Positions 8,012 to 16,399 of a DNA stretch of 64,000 bases are shown here, in pieces; the first letter of the stretch is position 1, and each line of letters starts with the position of its first letter. Below the pieces are notes generated by a model. That model had not been told where the DNA came from. It saw nothing but the letters and a program-made list of their open reading frames with translations, and searched no databases. Where the stretch lies: the NCBI GenBank assembly GCA_003480165.1, contig QUIQ01000003.1:132301-196300 (forward strand), given 5' to 3'. This DNA comes from Firmicutes bacterium AM41-11. Its GTDB lineage: Bacteria > Bacillota_I > Bacilli_A > Erysipelotrichales > Erysipelotrichaceae. The position numbers were made by a program, and so were the translations under genes.

Positions 8012-9666
8012 TATGCAATTAAGTTTTAAATCAAAAGAAAGATCCATGAAACGAAAGCTTTTCGTATATATGTTCTTTCTAGTGACTACCATCAGTATTA
8101 CTTTATTAATGGGACTCTTCCTATTTGGAAGAATTAATGGGACTCTTCCTATTTGGAAGACTTGGAACGACCGAACAAGATTTTCATAAAAAACTATCCA
8201 TTCAAAGTGAATACTTCACAAAGAATATGGAATCCTATTGGGATGACTTGGCCTCTATGAATATCGCATTGGCTGATAATATGGAAGCTATATTAGAAAC
8301 AACCCTAGCAAATCAAGGATTAACCTTTCAACAGCTGCAGGACAATCCCAATGCCATCTATTCTTTAGAAAACGATATGATTCAGCCTTTAGGACAATAT
8401 CTTGAACGATCTAATTGTTCAGGAGCTTATGTACAACTAGATACGACAATCAATTCCGCTTTGGATAATGCGCAGACACAACGAAGTGGTGTGTATCTTC
8501 AAAAAACGACAATGTCCTATTCAAAGGAAGACTTGATTTTATATCGTGGAATTGCCAATATCGGCAAAAAACATGGCATCATGCCACATCGTAAATGGAG
8601 ACAGGAATTTGATATTACACTTGTACCCGATTATGAAGAATTAAAAAAAGGGAACTTTGATTATTCCCTATCAAATATTATTCAATTGCCATACACAGGT
8701 GAAAGAATCGCCCTATTACGTGTTCCTTTAGTTGGAAAGGATGGTACCTTCTATGGTCTTTGTGGTTTTGAAATTTCACAAAGCTGGTTTAAATTTGCGC
8801 ATACCCAGCCCTCAACTCTCAACCATTTAACGTGTCTTTTAGTGCCAGACTCCGATTCAATCATCACAAATGAAGGCTTTAGTACGGGAAGCCAAAACGG
8901 ATTCTATTATATGCCAAATGGAGATCTTTCCATTAAGCCTATTGGCAACAACTTATTGAGAATCATAAGTAAAAATCGTAATTATATTGGGGTTAAGAAT
9001 ACCGTCAAAATTTCTAAGAATCAAACCTATTCGACATATGTTATGATTTTGGATTCTGACTACAATCGAGCCATCGCAAAAAGTAATATTGAATTATTCT
9101 TCTTTACCATTGTCTTATTATTATTTGTATTTTTAGGATGTTCCTTCTTCAGTCAAAGATACCTGTCCCCAATTCTAAAAGGATTAGAACAGCTGCGTAA
9201 AGACAATAAAAACAGTATGCGCTATGATGTACAAGAAATTGATGATCTTTTGGATTTCTTATCTTCAAAAGACTATGAAGTTGAGAATAAAATGTTGACG
9301 CTTGAGCTAGAAATGCAGGAAAATCGCAAGAAGCTGCAACAGATTGAAAATGAACATGAAGTCATTCAAAAGGAATATGACAGAGCTAAAAAAGAAGTGG
9401 AGCGGTTAACGACAAAACGTATCGATGATATTGATGAGGATGAATATAAACGTTTCCTTGAATGTCTTGCGACATTGACGCGCAAAGAAAAAGAGATCTT
9501 AGATCTCTATGTGAAAGGATATTCAAGTAAGGATATTCTAGAAACATTAAATATTACAGATAATACATTAAAGTATCACAATCGTAATATTTATAGTAAG
9601 CTAGGTGTAAAATCAAGAAAACAATTGTTGATGTACATGACATTATTGCAGAACAAAAGGAGCTAA
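8012..9666 (+). pseudogene. Membrane-anchored LuxR-type transcriptional regulator, frameshifted by a 28-bp duplication
   Basis: The gene starts at ATG 8012 (MQLSFKSKERSMKRKLF), with a first membrane segment at about residues 15-40. The reading frame is broken by a perfect 28-bp tandem duplication at 8105-8160; deleting one unit restores a single frame of about 540 residues. The extracellular part has a Cache-like sensor flavour ('FYGLCGFEISQSWFKF'). A second membrane segment follows (ELFFFTIVLLLFVFLG), then a coiled coil and a C-terminal LuxR/GerE HTH ('LTRKEKEILDLYVKGYSSKD'). It is therefore a one-component sensor that binds DNA while membrane-bound. From 8125 the downstream frame could produce a shorter protein with only part of the first membrane segment. 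Adjacency to the solute-binding gene suggests a shared signal. Confidence 0.75.
8105..8160 (+). repeat. Perfect 28-bp tandem duplication inside the regulator gene
   Basis: Units 8105-8132 and 8133-8160 are identical, each beginning ATTAATGGGACTC and ending TTTGGAAGA. As 28 is not a multiple of three, two units put the first membrane segment out of frame with the rest, and one unit restores it. This could be a reversible slipped-strand switch, a fixed mutation or an assembly error. Confidence 0.95.
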
Positions 9667-9680
9667 AATTAGCTCCTTTT
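9655..9680 (+). terminator. Rho-independent terminator after the LuxR-type regulator
   Basis: A near-perfect palindrome (AAAAGGAGCTAA with TTAGCTCCTTTT) overlaps the stop codon of the regulator gene and ends in a T-run, so it should end the rightward transcript. The A-run on the other side could make it act in both directions. Confidence 0.8.
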
Positions 9681-9691
9681 ACTGTACATAA

Positions 9692-11326
9692 GGGTATCAA
9701 AATTTTCTAGGGGGCTCGAATTTAGGGGGCAATCTGGGGGGGACAATAATGAGAAATGTATTTAGGGGTCTATGAAATGTAATTATTTCATTCCTGATTC
9801 ATTCTCTTTTTTTATGTCTGATATAACCATTTATAATTATTTTGTTATGTTCATTGTCTTCAACCAGGAGGTATATAAATGAACAATAACGAAAATATTT
9901 CTATTTCAAAACTATTAGCTGTACTTGATATTCAAGATGATGACTCTTTTATTATTACTGATGTTGAATTGATTGATGAGAATTAATATCTACACATCCA
10001 GAAGAAGTTGGAACCTATGTATTGTCCTAGATGTGGTTCAAGGATGCATTCTAAAGGTTTCTATACTCGTAAGCTTAATCATCCTGTTCTTCAGGATTCC
10101 ACTAAATTTTATATGATTGTTAAACAACGTAAGTGGCATTGTGATGAGTGTAATCTATATATGAATGATTCTTTTTCTTTTTTGGATAGATATGCTCATT
10201 CTACAACTATAACTCCACTTCTTATTCTAAATGAGTTTAAACATCTGGATCAAAGTACTGCAGCCATTGCCGAAAGATTCAATATTTCTGATACTCTCGC
10301 TCACATTTTATTTGAAAGGTATACAATAAATACTGCTGTTTACTTTTAGATTTTGAAACACAAAATCTGATTGACGTAGTTATCAATAGAAAAAAGTATA
10401 CACTTTTAAACTATTTTGAACAGATTCCGGAATCAGAAAGAAATCGAGTAGAATACGTATCTATAGATCTTTATGACACATACAGATCAGTCATAAGCTT
10501 TCGTCTTCCCAAGGCTAAAATATGTGCAGATCCATTTCATGTGATTAAAAATTATAATGATACGCTTGATAAGATCAGGAAGAGAGCCATGCAAAGTTAT
10601 CCAAAAGATTCTATTGAATATTACCTGTTAAAGAATTTTAACTGGACGCTCTTTAAAGATGAAGTGCATGAAAACGAAGCCAAATGGAACAAAAAACTAA
10701 AGAGATATATCAACTATCCTCAGATTTTAGATTTGATTCTCGAAATATCCGACGAATTAAAAACAGCGTACGATTTAAAAAGCGACTATGTCTTTTTCAA
10801 CAAGCAATCTGACTTAAACAATGCCGAAAATGATCTATGGAAACATATCGAAGAAATGAAGAAAAGTAATATACCAGAGATTCTCAAATTAAAGAATACA
10901 TTGATCAAATGGTCTCAGGAAATAGTTAATTCTTTTACCTTCATAGATGGCAGACGAATTACCAATGGCATCATGGAATCTAGAAATGGAGTTGCGAAAG
11001 AGATCAAGAAAAACGCAAATGGATACAAAAACTTTCCCCGGTTTAGAAACAGATGCTTGTATTGTATGAATAAAGATACTAAACCAAATTATGCCGGTTC
11101 ACACAAATCGATTCGCATGAAAGGCTCTTCCAGAGGGCATTATACGAAAAACAAATAAAATAGAGAAAAATCATTAGACCAAAAAACGGGCCTAATCACC
11201 ACGAAAGTGGTGATTATGACCCATTTTTTCATTTTCTCAATATTTTTAGTTTTTTCACTTTCGGTGAAACCCTACAATATTTTAGAGTCTGATTTTTCAC
11301 ACAACCCTAAACTATTTTAGAGACCC
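9692..11326 (+). mobile_element. Degenerate ISL3-like insertion sequence, copy 1 (chimeric)
   Basis: The left end begins GGGTATCAAAATTTTCTAGG and the right end, read inward on the minus strand, begins GGGTCTCTAAAATAGTTTAG; these are related imperfect terminal inverted repeats. The first 620 bp are almost identical to copy 2 at 13447. After about 10316 the sequence switches to a different ISL3-like transposase, and the codons around the first catalytic Asp are missing. This suggests a recombinational fusion of two related elements. No target duplication was found. A hairpin at about 11185-11225 precedes the right end. Confidence 0.7.
9879..11158 (+). pseudogene. ISL3-family transposase remnant (fused halves)
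   Basis: After a strong ribosome-binding site (AGGAGG, 7 bases away), a 35-codon frame (MNNNENISISKLL...) ends in TAA at 9986. The same frame then continues into a zinc-finger segment (CPRCGSRMHSKG, WHCDECNLYMND) typical of ISL3 transposase N-termini (10008-10349). A shifted frame carries the DDE-like core ('YVSIDLYDTYRSV', 'ICADPFHVIKNYNDTLDK') and a C-terminus with 'RRITNGIMESRNGVAKE' up to 11158. The stop plus frameshift and missing middle make it inactive. Confidence 0.75.
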
Positions 11327-12106
11327 AAAATAAGAAATATGGAACCCCTCTTCCAAATACTCCACATCAAGATCAGGAAGTTTATCATTAAAATAATTCA
11401 CCATGTTTTTTAAACCACCAATTTCACAACCAGCATGATTTACTACGATCATAGGCAAATCATTATCAATCGCATATTGAGCATCTTTGTAGTTTGTGAT
11501 TCCATCATCCGCAACAATAACTACATCTGGATTGAATTCTAACATCTCAAAAATATCCGTTCCAGCACCTGTACCAATGGCTAAATGAGATACTTCTTTA
11601 TTTACATTCCCAAAAACATAAACCCCCTCTTCACCATCTTCTTTTAATACATTAGCCACATGCGTTGCTAATTCTGAAACAGTTTGTTTAGGAATATTTG
11701 CAGATTGATAATATGAGTTAATCACTCTATCCCTAAAATCAAAACCAAGCTTTTTGGCCCATACATCACTCACACCATATTCAGGAATAGAATCCCAAAC
11801 ATCATGACAACGATACACACAAATATTACCCTTACTTAATAAGTCTTTCTTGTGTTCAATAGACTCAACTAGTTTAGTTTCCAAATGCGTTCCTGTCGTA
11901 TAGAAAATATTCTCATGAGAAATAATGAAGTTAATACCCTTTTTTAATGCTTGTTCAATCACTTTATTAGTAGCCACCCAACAAACACCAATCTTCTTTA
12001 CTTCTTGATCATCATCACCAAATAAAACACGATCCCTTGTACAACGATTCCAACGTACCCAAGTACCCTCATTCTTTAAACATTCAATTACATCTTTAAT
12101 CTTCAT
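11312..12106 (-). CDS. Nif3-like dinuclear-metal protein
   Basis: A protein of about 264 residues of the Nif3/NGG1p-interacting factor 3 family, which form toroidal hexamers with two metal ions per subunit; the reaction is not known. Metal-ligand motifs are visible: 'INFIISHENIFY' and 'CHDVWDSIP' near the N-terminus, and 'MIVVNHAGCEIGGL' near the C-terminus. The frame is open to 12169, but the ATG at 12106 starts the conserved sequence (MKIKDVIECL) and has GAGG upstream. The last four codons and the stop (G-S-L-K-TAG, 11312-11326) lie inside the terminal repeat of the ISL3 element, so the original C-terminus was probably replaced. Confidence 0.78.
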   Translation of the reverse strand: MKIKDVIECLKNEGTWVRWNRCTRDRVLFGDDDQEVKKIGVCWVATNKVIEQALKKGINFIISHENIFYTTGTHLETKLVESIEHKKDLLSKGNICVYRCHDVWDSIPEYGVSDVWAKKLGFDFRDRVINSYYQSANIPKQTVSELATHVANVLKEDGEEGVYVFGNVNKEVSHLAIGTGAGTDIFEMLEFNPDVVIVADDGITNYKDAQYAIDNDLPMIVVNHAGCEIGGLKNMVNYFNDKLPDLDVEYLEEGFHISYFGSLK

Positions 12107-12183
12107 GATTTTCAATCCTCTCAATAATTTTTCCAACTGATGATTCACATCATCAAAATCATCCGCCATAGTCTCTTTATCAA

Positions 12184-12825
12184 TTAGAGAATAGATATTT
12201 TTGTTACTGTATCAATTGACATCAAATCCTGAAACAATTCATTTTTATGGTCAATCCACCTATTATTTGTATCAAAAGTCATTAAATCTAGATTCTTATC
12301 AATTTTTATTTCATTGACCTCTATACCATACTTCTCAAATATTTTATATATTTCATCTTTGTCAGAAACAATATTAGTCTGAATCAATACATTAGGATGA
12401 TCAATTTGATTAAAGAAAGGATAATGAAATATCTTTTGAAGAACGACTAGAAATAATGTCGCAAAAACACCAATAAAAATCAATCCAGCACCAATACATG
12501 CAGCTATGCCAGAAGTAGTCCACATTCCAGCAGCTGTGGTAAGCCCTTGAATCAAATCATCTTTCACAAAGATTACGCCAGCACCAAGAAATCCAATTCC
12601 ACTAACAATTTGTGCTGCCACTCTAGCTCCATCCGCCGTCGACACATCAAAAAACGCATATTTAGAAATAATCATAAACATTGAAGATCCTAGTGCAATA
12701 ATCGCATGCGTTCGAATCCCAGCCGATTTATTTCGACTCGTCCTTTCATATCCAATGGCACAACCACATAAAGTAGCCAACACGATACGAAATATCCAAT
12801 TTAAATATACTTGTTCTGAATACAA
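12184..12825 (-). CDS. MgtC/SapB family membrane protein
   Basis: A 213-residue protein with four predicted membrane helices in the first 145 residues, including the family core 'CGCAIGYERTSRNKSAGIRTH' (first part), 'AARVAAQIVSGIGFLGAG' (as read around residues 68-84) and 'TTAAGMWTTSGIAACIG'. MgtC-type proteins are linked to magnesium limitation and virulence in other bacteria; biochemical roles differ. A soluble C-terminal domain of about 65 residues ('DEIYKIFEKYGIEVNEIKI') looks like an ACT-type fold. It sits 15 bp from the region of the nif3-like gene and shares its direction, so the two may form a small operon. Confidence 0.8.
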   Translation of the reverse strand: MYSEQVYLNWIFRIVLATLCGCAIGYERTSRNKSAGIRTHAIIALGSSMFMIISKYAFFDVSTADGARVAAQIVSGIGFLGAGVIFVKDDLIQGLTTAAGMWTTSGIAACIGAGLIFIGVFATLFLVVLQKIFHYPFFNQIDHPNVLIQTNIVSDKDEIYKIFEKYGIEVNEIKIDKNLDLMTFDTNNRWIDHKNELFQDLMSIDTVTKISIL

Positions 12826-13035
12826 AATATCATCTCCAAACTCAACTGCAATACATTTGTTTTAGTTTACTTATTTTCTCTTCAGTCAGAACATATTCCT
12901 ACCCCTAAAAATTTGTCAATTCAAATTGAAAACATCTTAAAATTATAATACCATCCTAAATCAAGCAAATATTTCTCACAATACATAAAACGTTATCATC
13001 CAACAACACACCAAAAAATTTGCCATTTTTTTGAA

Positions 13036-13185
13036 TCATTCAGTCTTTTGCGATAGGGCTCTTATCCATTCATTACGATCTTTTTCAAACTCACCCACTA
13101 ACACTCTTACTTCTTCACAATCTAGTACTACATCACTACAAGTATAATCCGCCAATTTTAGCTTATTTATACACGATCTAACAAT
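13036..13185 (-). pseudogene. Small open frame related to the 13202-13387 gene, without start codon
   Basis: An open minus-strand frame ending TGA at 13036 encodes about 48 codons ('INKLKLADYTCSDVVLDCEE'). It aligns loosely with the product of 13202-13387 ('NNKLRSARVTGSSVRLNSAE'). No ATG, GTG or TTG with a ribosome-binding site opens it, so it is probably a decayed paralog. The rest of 12826-13201 is A+T-rich with nothing else recognisable. Confidence 0.35.
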
Positions 13186-13201
13186 TCATAATCCTCATCA
13201 T

Positions 13202-13387
13202 TTAACATAATTGTTTATCATCCTCATCATCAAACATATCAGCCATCATAGCCATAAGATCCTCTTGATTCTTTAATATGATCTTTATCTCTGCACTGTT
13301 TAGTCTTACACTACTTCCCGTAACCCTAGCACTTCTTAGCTTATTATTAGCCTTCTCCAAGAAATCAAAATTCTCATCTGCCATCAT
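13202..13387 (-). CDS. Small acidic protein of unknown function
   Basis: A 61-residue frame (MMADENFDFLEKANNKL...) that ends in an acidic Met/Asp-rich tail (MADMFDDEDDKQLC). GGAGGTGTTTTCTA lies a short distance before the start. No family is recognised; it may be a phage- or element-derived accessory protein, and a decayed relative lies directly downstream. Confidence 0.5.
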   Translation of the reverse strand: MMADENFDFLEKANNKLRSARVTGSSVRLNSAEIKIILKNQEDLMAMMADMFDDEDDKQLC

Positions 13388-13446
13388 TAGAAAACACCTC
13401 CATCTACATAATACAACATAAAAAGACCATCATTACTATTTTAATT

Positions 13447-15296
13447 GGGTATCCAAATTTTCTAGGGGGCTCGAATTTAGGGGGCAATCTGGGGGACAAT
13501 AATGAGAAATGAATTTAGGGGTCTATGAAATGTAATTATTTCATTCCTGATTCATTCTCTTTTTTTATGTCTGATATAACCATTTATAATTATTTTGTTA
13601 TGTTCATTGTCTTCAACCAGGAGGTATATAAATGAACAATAACGAAAATATTTCTATTTCAAAACTATTAGCTGTACTTGATATTCAAGATGATGACTCT
13701 TTTATTATTACTGATGTTGAATTGATTGATGAGAATTAATATCTACACATCCAGAAGAAGTTGGAACCTATGTATTGTCCTAGATGTGGTTCAAGGATGC
13801 ATTCTAAAGGTTTCTATACTCGTAAGCTTAATCATCCTGTTCTTCAGGATTCCACTAAATTTTATATGATTGTTAAACAGCGTAAGTGGCATTGTGATGA
13901 GTGTAATCTTTATATGAATGATTCATTTCCTGTTCTAGATAGATATGCTCATTCTACAACTATCACTCCACTTCTTATTCTAAATGAGTTTAAACACCTG
14001 GATCAAAGTACTGCAGCCATGCCGAAAGATTTAATATTTCTGACACTCTCGCTCACATTTTATTTGAAAGGTATGTGGATCTTCCTAGACTTCCTCTTCC
14101 AGAATATATGTCAATTGATGAAGTATACTTGAACATCAGTAACTCTCAAAAGTATGCATTTGTCATTATGGATTTTTCAAATGGTGAGATTGTAGATATT
14201 GTGCATAATCGCTGAGTTCCACTCTAGAAGACTATTTCTGCACATTCCATTAGAGGAGCGTCTTAAAGTAAAAGCTGTAATCTGTGATGCATACCAGACT
14301 TATTTGACCATGCCAGAAAAGTATTTTCCCAATGCCTGTACAGTATTGGACTCGTTTCACGCTGTAAAAGTAATTATTACTTACCTAAATGGATATATCA
14401 ATAAAGTCATGAAGAAGTATCAGAATCGTGACAAAAAAAGCTCTTGAAGAAAAAAATCACGACACCAATCGTGACAATAAGACAATCAAAAAATCTAAAG
14501 AGGTCATTCTGCTTCAAAACTATCGATGGGTAATGCTCAAGAATCGAGATGAGATTAATTACTCGTACAATCGACACTATCATAAAATGCTTGGCATGAA
14601 TGTAGATACCTATACAATAGAAAAACTATTTCTTCAGCTAGATCCAAACTTTGAAGGTCTTCGCGATCTTAAGGAAGAATATATTCAATTCAATCATACA
14701 GAATACGATAACGAATTCGATGTTCTTCTTGATTTAAACGCATTGATTGATAAATATGACAAATCTGATCAGTCTATCTTTCGTGATTTCGCAGGTTTCT
14801 TAAGAAGGAATCTTAGACCTATAGTGAATTCCTTCACCCGTATAAAAGTGTATAGAAAAAGCGCACGTACAGAAAAAGAATATTACGCGCGCCTTTCCAA
14901 CGGACCAATGGAATCCTTTAATCGAAAACCAAAAGATTTAAAGAGAGATTCCAGAGGTTTTTCCGATTTTAATTATACACGTAATCGCATCCTATGGGCT
15001 ACAAGGAAAAATCCAAGTATCAAAGGAGTTCCAAAATCAATGGATCAGATTCTTTCAAAAAAAGGAAAGAAACGCGGATCATACAAAAAGAAAAATCAAA
15101 AGTAATAAATAGAAAATTATAATAATGTTGAACAATGAACATAACAAAAAAGGATCTCAGTTTTATAACCATAACTGAAATCCTTTTAATCATTAAAAAC
15201 AAATCTAGGGGTCTATAGGTTCATGCCGATATGGCATCAGTCCCCTAAATTGACCCCTAGATATTTCTTGGAAACCCCTAGATTATTTGGTTACCC
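13447..15296 (+). mobile_element. Degenerate ISL3-like insertion sequence, copy 2
   Basis: The left end GGGTATCCAAATTTTCTAGG and the right end (minus strand GGGTAACCAAATAATCTAGG) form good terminal inverted repeats, giving an 1850-bp element. Extra TTTAGGGG/CCCCTAAA and CCCCTAG motifs repeat near both ends and may be transposase-binding sites. It has the same orientation as copy 1, so the pair brackets the nif3-like and mgtC-like genes as direct repeats. No matching 8-bp target duplication was seen on either side. Confidence 0.75.
13632..15105 (+). pseudogene. ISL3-family transposase, multiply frameshifted
   Basis: The reading order is a 35-codon leader frame ending in TAA (13739), the zinc-finger N-terminus (13761 on), a one-base loss near 14020 ('GCAGCCATGCC' where copy 1 reads GCAGCCATTGCC), the catalytic region 'EYMSIDEVYLNISNSQKYAF', a stop near 14213, 'CTVLDSFHAVKVI', another frame change near 14440 and a complete C-terminus (to 15105) with 'LSNGPMESFNRKPKDLKRDS'. 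Joining these gives a normal-length ISL3 transposase, so this is a decayed copy of a once complete gene. Confidence 0.8.
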
Positions 15297-15567
15297 AAAG
15301 GAGTTTGTTCATATTGTCTTGTTTTATGTTTCTAATATTCTTATGTTTGACCACTCATCAAGTGTTCTTAAAAAATGAATATTAGCTGAGAGCCTATTTT
15401 TATTAGCTGGAAGTGGTCAAAATGTTCGAATCACGCCAATTTCTATTAGCTGGCATTTTATTCAAATTCAATTCGAGCTTAATTAAAAAAAGCGATAAAA
15501 TCAAATGATTTCACCGCAATTTATATATAGCCATAAAGTTTTAAAATTACTTTATTTATAGCAAATA
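15297..15567. other. Intergenic region downstream of the split tRNA, with repeated ATTAGCTGG motifs
   Basis: There is no convincing gene here. It contains a 10-bp inverted repeat (TTTGACCACT at 15346-15355 and its complement at 15412-15421) and three copies of ATTAGCTG(G/A) at 15381, 15402 and 15445. The same 9-mer family recurs at the other end of the ICE (61404-61497). It could be the edge of an older element inserted at the tRNA 3' end. Confidence 0.5.
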
Positions 15568-15612
15568 TGGCGTCCTCGAGGTGGTTCGAACACCCGATCT
15601 ATCGCTTAGGAG
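15568..15612 (-). pseudogene. 3' half of a split tRNA-Arg(CCU) gene
   Basis: Read on the minus strand it starts at the anticodon loop (CTCCTAAG) and continues through the 3' anticodon-stem strand GCGAT, the variable loop, a T-arm with TTCGAAC and the acceptor strand CGAGGAC, then G-CCA. The acceptor strand pairs exactly with GTCCTCG at 61851-61857, and GCGAT pairs with ATCGC in the same distant fragment. The gene has therefore been cut in its anticodon loop by the ICE. Confidence 0.9.
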
Positions 15613-16008
15613 TAGACCCGATACGATGAAACCAAGTGCAACACAGTGCAAGAAAATCCTTGGAAATACAAGGCTTTTCACAGTTTCAAATCCTATCTGG
15701 TATTACGCTTCATAAGCATTTTCATAGGGATTTTACACCGTCCAATTGGCTCGAAATTAGCAAGGCTTTCGATTTTCGGTGGACGTTGCAAGTGCAAGCA
15801 AATTCCTCTATGTAACTTCTCGTGATACGAAATGATAGGAAATCCTATTCATTCTCGTGCGGAGGCGCTGATGTCTTTAGACACCATCTTAGTCTGTTTA
15901 ATATATCATTTCAAAATAGATTTTTCAACCAGCATTATTAAGAATTTCAAAGGTTTTTTCAGACTCAATGATTCTATGTAATTTAGACCCGCCGAAGCAG
16001 GTCTTTTT
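15613..16008. other. Left-end non-coding region of the ICE
   Basis: This 396-bp stretch lies between the attachment core and the first ICE gene. No coding frame is convincing. Short repeats of AGTGCAA/GTGCAAG (about 15630-15650 and 15787-15800) may be integrase arm sites. A rightward terminator hairpin (AGACC ... GGTCTTTTTTT, 15985-16010) could shield the element from transcription entering from the chromosome. Confidence 0.45.
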
Positions 16009-16010
16009 TT
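15985..16010 (+). terminator. Rightward terminator at the left end of the ICE
   Basis: A hairpin with stem AGACC/GGTCT is followed by seven T on the plus strand. It faces into the element, opposite to the integrase operon. Confidence 0.6.
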
Positions 16011-16314
16011 ATTTCAGCATAATCTCTCTATCCTCAGCGCCGAGCATATAAGCACCCTTGGCAAAAGCATCCCTTGCCAGAAGCTCTGCTACATCAACCC
16101 TATCGAACAGCATCCATATTTCTTTCTCTTTCGGAGTCAGTTCATGGCTATGGTCAAACAAATGCTCAAGTCCCAATCCTTCAAGCAATGCCGACTTTGC
16201 TGCTTTGTATTCCTCAGCTCTGCCAACATATTCGTCGTTCCTTTCCTTGGAAAATGCCTCGATATTGTCAGCTCTCAGATGCTCGTAATACTCGTCCATA
16301 AAGATTCTATCCAT
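16009..16314 (-). CDS. Small ICE protein of unknown function
   Basis: A 101-residue acidic, helical protein (MDRIFMDEYYEHLRADNIEA...). The ATG at 16314 has ATGGAGGTCA upstream and is preferred over the longer frame. The sequence suggests two or three amphipathic helices and is reminiscent of small DUF6809-type proteins of clostridial mobile elements, though I am not sure. It is separated from the integrase gene by a strong terminator, so it is probably transcribed on its own or by read-through. Confidence 0.6.
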   Translation of the reverse strand: MDRIFMDEYYEHLRADNIEAFSKERNDEYVGRAEEYKAAKSALLEGLGLEHLFDHSHELTPKEKEIWMLFDRVDVAELLARDAFAKGAYMLGAEDREIMLK

Positions 16315-16333
16315 ACTCGTTGACCTCCATAAC

Positions 16334-16392
16334 AAAAAAATAAGGGCAGACCCTTTTACAGCTATTGTAGCTATGTAAAAGGATCTGCCCTT
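16334..16392 (-). terminator. Strong terminator after the integrase gene
   Basis: A long inverted repeat (AAGGGCAGA..CCTTTTACA with TGTAAAAGG..TCTGCCCTT, 16342-16392) is followed on the minus strand by an A/T tract ending in seven T, directly after the integrase stop codon. Confidence 0.85.
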
Positions 16393-16399
16393 GCAGTTA

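Noticed and set aside
9692-15296. Target-site duplications flanking the two IS copies
   Set aside because: Eight-base sequences beside each terminal repeat do not match, so no duplication can be claimed.
15301-15567. Possible CRISPR-like or tandem-repeat array from the repeated ATTAGCTGG words
   Set aside because: The words are only 9 bp, unevenly spaced and lack conserved spacers; there is no CRISPR array in the window.
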